Part shown: positions 58,238 through 64,000 of the stretch, in pieces | Numbering within the stretch: position 1 is the first letter of the stretch | How the letters are laid out: every line of letters begins with the position of its first letter | Assembly (NCBI RefSeq): GCF_021568695.1 | Contig: NZ_JAKGTI010000004.1 | Coordinates: 82,562 to 146,561 of the forward strand | DNA: 64,000 nucleotides | Direction: 5' to 3' | From: Maritalea mediterranea | GTDB taxonomy: Bacteria; Pseudomonadota; Alphaproteobacteria; Rhizobiales; Devosiaceae | Notes under the pieces: model-generated | What the model was told of the DNA's origin: nothing | Seen by the model: the letters and a program-made list of their open reading frames with translations, nothing else | The model's database searches: none | Position numbers and translations under genes: made by a program

Positions 58238-58474
58238 ATGCCACCTAACCAGCCTCAAAATCCAGATACAAGTACACCTTTTACTCATGATGACCCGCTT
58301 CTTACAGATGTCGAAGGGTGTGAGATATTACGTATTTCGCGCCCAACTTGGCATCGTTGGGTTCGCCACGGCTTAATACCTAAACCAATCAAACTCGGAG
58401 GTCTCTCCCGCTGGCCCCAATCAGAGGTCGTAGGCGTCATCGACCGCGCCAAAACTGCGCGAGGGATCGACTGA
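58238..58474 (+). CDS. AlpA-family excisionase/regulator
   Basis: 78 residues with a MerR-like winged HTH of the AlpA type: LLTDVEGCEILRISRPTWHR, WVRHGLIPKPIKLGG and LSRWPQSEVVGVIDRA. AlpA proteins activate integrase expression or act as excisionases on P4-like elements. A GGAG ribosome site (CAGGAGATTAGAT) precedes ATG 58238. It lies 137 bases after the integrase gene; in between only short A/T tracts and a weak AATGAT / ATCATT repeat are seen. Confidence 0.85.
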   Translation: MPPNQPQNPDTSTPFTHDDPLLTDVEGCEILRISRPTWHRWVRHGLIPKPIKLGGLSRWPQSEVVGVIDRAKTARGID

Positions 58475-58602
58475 ATCAATCCCCACTAGGCGCAGCACAG
58501 AAGTGTTTAACATTTTGATCAACATCGAGTGGTTGAGATTGTGCTTGTGCAAACTGCAAGTGCACCAGCGTAAACTCCTACCCAAAATATGAAGAATGGA
58601 CA

Positions 58603-59076
58603 ATGAGATTCCTATATTTGAACAAAGGGCATGAACCCGTCGTGAAACAAGAACGAGCAACCGCTACAACAATATCACAGTTGTCTATATGCTGGTCATG
58701 CAGTGCGGCAATACCGCCAAAATCAATCACACAGCGTGGTAACGAGGCCGATTGCGTAGTCTGCCGTGCGGTTTTTCGGGTTGAACCTGGATGCGTGAAG
58801 CGTTTGGAACTCACAACTGAAGGCGCTTTATTAGAGCGTGCCCAACTCTTCGGACATTCTGATGACCCTACGCCACTCCTACTAACCGATTGTGGTCTCG
58901 CAATTTGCGGTATTTGCGGTGAGCTCGGCAATATCATTATTCGCGGAAATCAGACGTTTCAGTTTAATTGCGAGGGGTGCGGTTGCGGTTACGAGGGGCC
59001 AAATGTTTGGTGTGATTCAGATCCAAAGGCTGAAAAAGCAGTAACCATACGTGGAACTGGACATGACAATATCTAA
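58603..59076 (+). CDS. Zinc-ribbon protein of unknown function
   Basis: 157 residues with two pairs of zinc-binding clusters: CWSCSA with CVVC (about residues 30-53) and CGICGE with CEGCGC (about residues 99-127). The region between is acidic/hydrophobic and the end contains GYEGPNVWCDSDPKAEKA. No homologue is recognised. The last 14 bases overlap the start of the primase gene, so it is co-translated with the replication genes and may be a DNA-binding accessory of the element. Confidence 0.65.
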   Translation: MRFLYLNKGHEPVVKQERATATTISQLSICWSCSAAIPPKSITQRGNEADCVVCRAVFRVEPGCVKRLELTTEGALLERAQLFGHSDDPTPLLLTDCGLAICGICGELGNIIIRGNQTFQFNCEGCGCGYEGPNVWCDSDPKAEKAVTIRGTGHDNI

Positions 59077-59932
59077 CCTCACTCCACACAACTTTGGTAC
59101 GTCTCTTGAGGGCATCTTGCGCGGAACTGGGGCAAACATGGCTTGCCCAGTATGTCAGCCGGAGCGACGGACAGATCAGCGCGCTTTGTCGATCTCAAAG
59201 AGCGGCGGGCGACTTTTAATATATTGCCACAAATCAGGGTGCGATTTCTTTAAAATCCTTGCTGCTGCGGGTTTTTCAAATTGTAAATTCACTCGACCTC
59301 GCCTCCCCGAAATTCGCGCTGCCCAGCGAAACCATGATAAAAACAAACAGGCTCGATACGAGAAAGCACGAGAAATCTGGAGTAGTTCAAAACCGATAGG
59401 TGGTACCCCGGGTGAAACATATTTGCGAAATCGCGGGATCACGTGTCAACTACCTTCGTCCTTGCGATGGGCTGAAAAAACATATCACGGCCCCTCTAGG
59501 CGGAGGCTATCTGCAATGATCGCCAATGTCTCTACTGGTGGTGTGCATAGGACATTCTTCGACCCTAATGGTAAGCAACTGAACAAGATGATGCTTGGAC
59601 CTATCTCTGGCGGAATAGTCAGGCTCGCACACGGGACACAGGCTCTCGCAGTATCTGAAGGCATTGAGACCGGGCTTTCACTTCTATGCGGCCCCCTATA
59701 CGGCTCTGTTGCAGTATGGTCGGCGTTGTCCGCCTCGGGCCTCGAAAAACTACGTCTCCCAGACATGCCCGGAAACCTCATTGTCGCAACTGATGGGGAC
59801 GAAACCGGTCGATCTGCTGGGCAAAAACTTGCCGAACGTGCATCAACACTTGGTTGGTCCGTCACCATTTTCTCAGCCCCTGACAATCGAGACTGGAACG
59901 ATGAAATTCGAAGAGAAAGTGCCGCACAATGA
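59063..59932 (+). CDS. Zinc-finger/Toprim primase (P4 alpha-like)
   Basis: 289 residues. The N-terminus has a CHC2-like zinc finger, CPVCQP with CHKSGCDFF. A Toprim-like catalytic domain follows, with the Glu in LAVSEGIETGLSLL and the Asp-x-Asp in LIVATDGDETGR, and the linker PGETYLRNRGI typical of phage and plasmid primases. It would synthesise primers at the element's own origin. ATG 59063 was chosen over the GTG 59051 four codons upstream. The stop overlaps the ATPase start by four bases; the pair together resembles a split primase-helicase. Confidence 0.85.
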   Translation: MTISNLTPHNFGTSLEGILRGTGANMACPVCQPERRTDQRALSISKSGGRLLIYCHKSGCDFFKILAAAGFSNCKFTRPRLPEIRAAQRNHDKNKQARYEKAREIWSSSKPIGGTPGETYLRNRGITCQLPSSLRWAEKTYHGPSRRRLSAMIANVSTGGVHRTFFDPNGKQLNKMMLGPISGGIVRLAHGTQALAVSEGIETGLSLLCGPLYGSVAVWSALSASGLEKLRLPDMPGNLIVATDGDETGRSAGQKLAERASTLGWSVTIFSAPDNRDWNDEIRRESAAQ

Positions 59933-61527
59933 TTACCCGCCCAAACATTACCCCCGCATACCTTCCCTATGCCCAACCTTATGAGCACGAGCAAACGCCT
60001 CCCTCACCGCGCCCAGTGATCCAGTACATTGATTCAGAACTTCCAAAAGTTGTCAGTAAGGCAATGAAAGCTCTCGTTGAGTCTCGTGCGCCAATTTTTG
60101 CACGTGGAACTTCACTTGTGCGTCCGGTCATAATACAACAGCCCCAGAATTCGACCCTCGACGGAGTGGCAATTTTAGTATCATTCAACAAGATCGCATT
60201 AGTCGAAATGTTGACTGAGATCATCGAGTGGCAACGCTGGGATGGACGTATCAATGATTTTAAAAAGATTGCGTGTCCCACGGTGGTAGCTGAGACAATT
60301 CTTTCGCGCGCTGGTGATTGGCCTTTCCCACAAATAAAGACCGTCGCATCAGCACCAACGCTACGTCCGGATGGCACCGTAATTTCGGCCAAAGGTTTTG
60401 ATACTGAGACCGGAATTTTATTTGTGTCCGACCGCAAATGGCCACCAATACCTATCGAACCCACATTTGGCGACGCCAAAGCCTCATTTAATATCCTCAG
60501 AGACTTAATCTCTACATTCCCTTTCGTATCCGAAGCCGATCACGCCGCCACAATGTCAATGCTTCTTACAGCTATAGTTCGACCGGCGCTGACTTCCGCT
60601 CCCATGTTCGGCGTAACTGCTCCGACCCCTGGCACTGGAAAGAGTAAACTGGTGGACATTGCCGCCATTTTAGCAACGGGCCAACCCGCTTCCGTTCTCT
60701 CGGCGCCGCGTGAAGAGGCCGAAATGCAAAAGCAAATTGGGGCTATGTTGATGCAAGGTGAGTCTTTCCTTACGATCGACAATATAGAACATCCACTTAG
60801 ATCGGAGTTTCTTTGCCAAGTATTAACCCAGAGTAACGTGACGGTCCGTGTACTAGGCGAATCCCGTGCGATGAAGCTGCCGACTGGTGCAACATTTTGT
60901 GCGACAGGCAACTCTTTGAGGTTTGCAGGCGATCTAACACGCCGAGTTGTATTGATCTGTTTGGATGCATGCACCGAACGCCCCGAAAACCGAGTATTCG
61001 ACAATGACGTTGTCAAAGTCGCACTGGAACGGCGTGTTGAACTCGTCAACGCGGGATTGACTGTACTCAGGGCGTTTGTGACACAACGCGCTAAAAAAGT
61101 TAAGCCACCGCTTGGCTCATTCGAAGAATGGTCGAACTTAGTTCGCTCAGCGGTCACCTGGCTAGGTGGCATTGATCCCCTTTCCAGTTCCGATACTGTG
61201 CGAGATCTTGATCCTGAGCGTGAGCGCACCTCAGCTGCTCTTCAAGCTCTGCCGACTGATCGTACTTGGACCACAAGTGAGATTTCAAAAATTATTTCTC
61301 GCGATACTGAACGCCATGCGGATTTTAGAGAGCATGAAGTATTGTCTGAAGCGCTCGCAGAAATGTTGGACCGCAATGGTCACCTAAACACAATTCGATT
61401 TGGACATTTCCTCAAGAAGCACGCTGGCCGCATCATCGATGGAAGAAGAATATCCAACCGTGGAAAGAATAGAGCGAATGTAGCGCTTTGGACCATTGAA
61501 AAAATAAACTCCAACATCACGCAATGA
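59929..61527 (+). CDS. Element-encoded P-loop ATPase, probable replication helicase
   Basis: 532 residues. The N-terminal half carries no recognised motif. A P-loop ATPase follows at about residue 225 with Walker A TPGTGKSKLVDIA, Walker B SFLTIDNIE and a sensor-like FCATGNSLRFAGD, then Arg-finger-like LTRRVVLI. This order is common in alphaproteobacterial islands right after a Toprim primase and is best explained as the helicase/origin-melting ATPase of the element. The C-terminus is basic and could bind DNA. It is coupled to the primase gene by a four-base overlap. Confidence 0.8.
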   Translation: MITRPNITPAYLPYAQPYEHEQTPPSPRPVIQYIDSELPKVVSKAMKALVESRAPIFARGTSLVRPVIIQQPQNSTLDGVAILVSFNKIALVEMLTEIIEWQRWDGRINDFKKIACPTVVAETILSRAGDWPFPQIKTVASAPTLRPDGTVISAKGFDTETGILFVSDRKWPPIPIEPTFGDAKASFNILRDLISTFPFVSEADHAATMSMLLTAIVRPALTSAPMFGVTAPTPGTGKSKLVDIAAILATGQPASVLSAPREEAEMQKQIGAMLMQGESFLTIDNIEHPLRSEFLCQVLTQSNVTVRVLGESRAMKLPTGATFCATGNSLRFAGDLTRRVVLICLDACTERPENRVFDNDVVKVALERRVELVNAGLTVLRAFVTQRAKKVKPPLGSFEEWSNLVRSAVTWLGGIDPLSSSDTVRDLDPERERTSAALQALPTDRTWTTSEISKIISRDTERHADFREHEVLSEALAEMLDRNGHLNTIRFGHFLKKHAGRIIDGRRISNRGKNRANVALWTIEKINSNITQ

Positions 61528-61532
61528 CGGGG

Positions 61533-61625
61533 ATGCAGGACATGCAGGGAATATTCTAACCCAACGTGGAAAAATGCAGTCAGATCTATATACAATTAGC
61601 CAAATTGTATCCTGCAACCCCTGCA
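61533..61625. repeat. Symmetric ATGCAGG repeat cluster (candidate origin or operator)
   Basis: ATGCAGG occurs at 61533-61539 and 61542-61548, ATGCAG at 61574-61579, and the reverse complement CCTGCA at 61611-61616 and 61620-61625. Between the two arms lies the palindrome TACAATT / AATTGTA (61591-61609). The arrangement begins six bases after the ATPase gene, the place where small replicons often keep their origin. The rest of the 395-base gap to 61922 is AT-rich with no further gene seen. Confidence 0.5.
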
Positions 61626-61922
61626 AGCCCAGCAGAAATTATTACCATGTTCGGCACAACCAACTTTTACGTTTTCCGTTTTCGGTTAGTTCCCGACTAA
61701 GTTTTGCTGTTGATCAGAATTTTCGAAAAAGCTGATTCTGATAATTATTTCATAAATTATGATTTCACTTCATCAAAGACGCATTAGAGCGTCAATAGTT
61801 GGCCGCAATACACGCCTCTCCCTGCGGGTGACTTACGTTATAAATTTCACAACAAAATCAGATGGTTGACAAACGCACTTCTTCAATTAAATTAATTCTA
61901 AATGTAGACTAGGATTAGACAA

Positions 61923-62276
61923 ATGGCATTTGGTCGAAAAACGGGTGGAAGAAAGAAGGGAACTCCGAATAAACGTTCCACAAACCATGCTCTACGCGAA
62001 TTAATTGACGCGGAGGGTATAGATCCAGCTGTGGCGCTTATGCGAATTGCTCGGGAAGCCGAGGAACGTGAAGACTATGCCCTCGCCGTTGATGCCTTTG
62101 GCAAAATTCTACCTTTCTTACACGCCCGTCCTAAACCTCGCGAATTCGCACCCGACGCCGTCGTAGAACTAGAAAAACGTTTAGCAGCAGCGCGAGTTGA
62201 GGGTACTGTGATCGCGGCAGGAGACGAATCTTTGGCAGAGCGACTACAAAGAGCAATTGCACGACAACAAAACTAA
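61923..62276 (+). CDS. Small basic protein with KGTPNK motif (DUF5681-like)
   Basis: 117 residues beginning with the basic motif GRKTGGRKKGTPNKRS (residues 4-19), seen at the N-terminus of many phage and island proteins of the DUF5681 kind, sometimes linked to terminase small subunits. The rest is helical and charged (ALMRIAREAEEREDYALAVD). A DNA-binding role is likely; the exact function is unknown. No strong ribosome site is seen. It lies between the repeat cluster and the Abi locus. Confidence 0.65.
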   Translation: MAFGRKTGGRKKGTPNKRSTNHALRELIDAEGIDPAVALMRIAREAEEREDYALAVDAFGKILPFLHARPKPREFAPDAVVELEKRLAAARVEGTVIAAGDESLAERLQRAIARQQN

Positions 62277-62489
62277 AATTCACGCTTGCCTGACTAGCCC
62301 AAATTGACACTGTCAGATGCTGCTTATGTTACCTTTTTTGAAACGGTGATCGATCGTTGACACTCAGCCATAGAAGCGCATGCCCGACACCCTACGTTTT
62401 TCAAGTGATTACAGCACTTTGCGGGAACTAACGTTTAAGCTAAAACATCAGCTTTCGACGATTAGTAAGTTCACAAAACAACACAATAG

Positions 62490-62517
62490 TTGAAAAATCT
62501 TTCGCCAGCTGTATCTT
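62490..62517 (+). promoter_or_regulatory. Candidate promoter of the abi-linked RNA
   Basis: A -35 box TTGAAA (62490-62495), 16-base spacer and -10 box TATCTT (62512-62517) would start a transcript near 62524. Between 62277 and 62489 nothing else is recognisable. Confidence 0.5.
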
Positions 62518-62523
62518 GAGATA

Positions 62524-62638
62524 CTAAATTTTCACACCGCGTGCTCGCGCACTCGATTGACATTCAACGTAGCTTGGGGCATAAAGGGGTCAACATACCC
62601 GCCACGCCTCTCGACGAAGCGCAACAGGCGGGTTTTTT
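62524..62638 (+). ncRNA. Candidate structured RNA ending in a terminator in front of the AbiF-type gene
   Basis: About 115 nt without a plausible coding role. It contains a GTGC-TCGC-GCAC hairpin (62541-62552), a longer-range pairing TTGAC (62557-62561) with GTCAA (62589-62593), and ends with a terminator: ACCCGCC (62597-62603) paired with GGCGGGT (62627-62633) plus a run of T's to 62638. The terminator sits directly against the start codon of the abi gene. A terminator in that place separates a short abundant RNA from low-level read-through into the toxin-like gene, as in RNA-antitoxin systems. The exact 5' end is estimated from the promoter. Confidence 0.6.
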
Positions 62639-62639
62639 A

Positions 62640-63548
62640 TTGCCTAAAATACCATTTCAAAAACAATCGCTTGATATTGGCGCTCAACGCACGCTTTTGG
62701 AACAACGAGGCATGGACGTTGAAGACCCTGCACGCGCAGAGCACTATCTACGCTTTATCGGCTACTACCGCCTCTCAGGTTATTGGTTTCCGTTTCAATA
62801 TCGAGATGGCGGCGAGAACCATGACGATTTTCGTCCTGGGTTGACATTTGAAACGGTGCTCGACCGCTACGTTTTCGACCGACGCCTACGTGTGCTCATA
62901 ATGGACGCTTCCGAACGGATCGAGGTTGCGGCACGGACCGCTATCTCAAATGCACTATCAGAGCGTGTCGATCCACATTGGTATTTGGATTCCACTCAAT
63001 TTGTTCCTGCGTTCGATCACAACGATTTTATGCGAAGGGTTCGAAAAGAGACCGGAATCGATCCGTTCAATCGGAATAAACAGTCAGATTTTATTCGACA
63101 CTACCTACAGAAATACGACAACCCACAGGAGCCACCTAGCTGGATGGTCTTCGAGCTACTGCCGTTTGGCACGGTATCAATTATTTTCAAGCACTTGATT
63201 GACACCGACAAAAAGCTAATAGCCAATGAGTTTGGTTTGCCCCGCCACCGGCTGCAGTCTTGGCTACATGCCTGCTCTCACTTAAGGAATCTTTGCGCCC
63301 ATCACAGTAGAGTTTGGAACCGGGAGTTTGGCGTGGTGCCATCCGTCGCAAGAAGCGAACGGCATCATGTCGTTCATTACAAAAGATTCTACAACCATGC
63401 GGTTGCCATCCAGACTTTGCTGAAGCGGATTTCAGGCGATACGCACTGGGCCGATCGGTTGCAAGCCCTTTTGGAAGATCATCCGAATATACCGATAGAT
63501 TTGATGGGTTTCCCGCCTAACTGGCGCAATAATCAAATCTGGCTTTAG
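62640..63548 (+). CDS. Abi_2/AbiF-type HEPN abortive-infection protein
   Basis: 302 residues with TTG 62640 as start: this gives MPKIPFQKQSLDIGAQRTLL, the typical N-terminus of Abi_2 proteins, while the open frame further upstream runs through the terminator and RNA. Conserved parts are YLRFIGYYRLSGYWFPF (about 36-52), DRRLRVLIMDASERIEVAAR (80-99) and the HEPN motif R216-N-L-C-A-H221-H222 followed by SRVWNR. R-x4-H is the RNase centre of HEPN toxins and of Cas13. The family includes AbiD/AbiF phage-defence proteins that act by abortive infection. It is the last clear gene of the visible part of the element. Confidence 0.88.
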   Translation: MPKIPFQKQSLDIGAQRTLLEQRGMDVEDPARAEHYLRFIGYYRLSGYWFPFQYRDGGENHDDFRPGLTFETVLDRYVFDRRLRVLIMDASERIEVAARTAISNALSERVDPHWYLDSTQFVPAFDHNDFMRRVRKETGIDPFNRNKQSDFIRHYLQKYDNPQEPPSWMVFELLPFGTVSIIFKHLIDTDKKLIANEFGLPRHRLQSWLHACSHLRNLCAHHSRVWNREFGVVPSVARSERHHVVHYKRFYNHAVAIQTLLKRISGDTHWADRLQALLEDHPNIPIDLMGFPPNWRNNQIWL

Positions 63549-63928
63549 GAATTGCTTTGGCAAGCATCAATCAGGTGTTTTACATATTCCCGCGCTATCA
63601 GATGCATTGTGTCGTGCCAACTACGTTAAGGCGCTCGAAGTTTGTGAGCCAGTCCTTCAGAAAATTTGGGTAACCAAGTCTAAAAATGCTCTTAACAATC
63701 TGAGCATCAAAACATACCTGGGCTTGAGAAATGCTGATCTTAAATTGTCCCGTTCTATTTTAAAAACCAACCGAGTTCTTTCTTACAGTTTTGCAACGGC
63801 CGCACATGAAGCACGCATAGATCCAACGTGTACACACCACAAAACATGCTATTGAATCCCCACATAAGATCTTAATCGTCATGAAAGTTAATTTTAAATC
63901 GAATTTGTCCGCTGTGCTTCAAGTGGAC
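63549..63928. other. Non-coding stretch after the Abi gene
   Basis: 380 bases in which I see no reliable gene. The open frame at 63607-63855 has no ribosome site, no recognisable domain and unusual composition. No strong terminator was found for the Abi gene. Confidence 0.35.
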
Positions 63929-63929
63929 T

Positions 63930-64000
63930 TGTCTTAAAAAAGTGGACACGACCTTCAACAGAATTAGGAATACTGATTGGAGGAATTTATGGCCCACAAG
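63930..64000 (+). mobile_element. Probable left end of an insertion sequence (IS3-like)
   Basis: From about 63930 the sequence TGTCTTAAAAAAGTGGACA looks like an IS terminal repeat, and a short leader leads to a GGAGG ribosome site and a start codon. The boundary is estimated, as the right end is outside the window. Confidence 0.4.
63989..64000 (+). CDS. Start of a probable transposase orfA (cut by window edge)
   Basis: GGAGG five bases before ATG 63989; only four codons (MAHK) are visible. Several IS3-type orfA proteins begin this way (MAHKRHKPEE), but four residues cannot prove it. Confidence 0.35.

Larger units (their letters stand above)
56734..64000. mobile_element. Integrated element with integrase, replication module and AbiF-type defence gene (continues past the window)
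   Basis: The element begins at the tRNA 3'-end fragment and continues through the integrase, AlpA-like regulator, zinc-ribbon protein, primase, ATPase, repeat cluster, KGTPNK-motif protein and an Abi gene. All genes read rightward. The region is visibly more AT-rich than the core genome to its left and carries no housekeeping gene. No second copy of the 16-base att core was seen before base 64000, so the right end lies outside. The int plus primase/ATPase set resembles P4-like satellites or small integrative elements; no capsid or conjugation gene is present in the visible part. Confidence 0.8.

Noticed and set aside
61380..61626. Minus-strand frames over the end of the ATPase gene and the repeat cluster
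   Set aside because: They are antisense to the ATPase and cross the repeat words; no start signal.
62541..62640. Upstream GTG start (62541) of the Abi frame
   Set aside because: It would translate through the hairpins and terminator, and the extra 33 residues do not match the family.
63607..63855. 82-codon frame after the Abi gene
   Set aside because: No ribosome site, no domain, and composition unlike neighbouring genes.
56734..64000. CRISPR array or a Cas gene near the HEPN protein
   Set aside because: No regularly spaced repeats of CRISPR type were seen, and the protein has the length and N-terminus of Abi_2, not of Cas13.

Overview
The window is chromosomal DNA from an alphaproteobacterium, apparently a Caulobacter/Rhizobiales-like lineage; the genus cannot be fixed by reading alone. 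The evidence is a set of clade-typical genes: PleD and DivK, MipZ, an HdaA-type DnaA regulator, DUF1489, DUF3572, ClpS-ClpA, GatCAB, and the order pyrB-pyrC-plsY-dprA-topA-rnr-rpmG. No rRNA gene, complete tRNA or CRISPR array was found.

Core region, 1-56.7 kb. 1-12.5 kb: malic enzyme (cut by the left edge), a CSS-EAL phosphodiesterase, aspS, rnd, ppx-ppk, and an AI-2E family permease with hdaA. 12.7-16 kb: purM-purN, a short-chain dehydrogenase and an EamA exporter. 16-24.5 kb: chorismate mutase, gatB and small acetyltransferases; a UPF0386 protein; an XRE regulator with a membrane protein; then gatC-gatA with a pentapeptide-repeat protein. 25-36 kb is a long plus-strand housekeeping run: ruvX, pyrB, a dihydroorotase homologue lacking metal ligands, plsY, dprA, topA, rnr and rpmG. 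36.4-38.2 kb carries pleD and divK. 38.3-44 kb is a tightly overlapping plus-strand series: DUF3572, dinB, RidA, GDPD, FemAB-like, hydroxylase-SDR fusion, HIT. 44-52.4 kb holds clpS-clpA, a D,D-carboxypeptidase with a SPOR domain, mipZ, DUF1489 and mgtE. 52.6-55.2 kb is a bufferin-type RiPP operon (DUF2282 precursor, DUF692 and DUF2063 proteins, DoxX), followed by a convergent GT39 glycosyltransferase.

Accessory region, 56.73-64 kb. An integrated element begins at a 16-base sequence that reads, on the minus strand, as the 3' end of a tRNA (best fit tRNA-Leu), followed by that gene's former terminator. Inside are a tyrosine integrase, an AlpA-like regulator, a zinc-ribbon protein, a zinc-finger/Toprim primase, an ATPase, an origin-like cluster of short repeats, a KGTPNK-motif protein and an Abi_2/AbiF-type HEPN protein. 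The element runs past the right edge, where the start of an insertion sequence is just visible.

The strongest candidate for a little-described system is the AbiF-type gene (62640-63548). A promoter, a roughly 115-nt structured RNA and an intrinsic terminator lie immediately in front of its start, as expected for an RNA-antitoxin/HEPN-toxin defence module. Secondary candidates are a pseudoknot-capable RNA beside rpmG (36.14-36.30 kb), a 32-residue membrane peptide with a perfect Shine-Dalgarno sequence (50.69-50.79 kb), and the bufferin operon.
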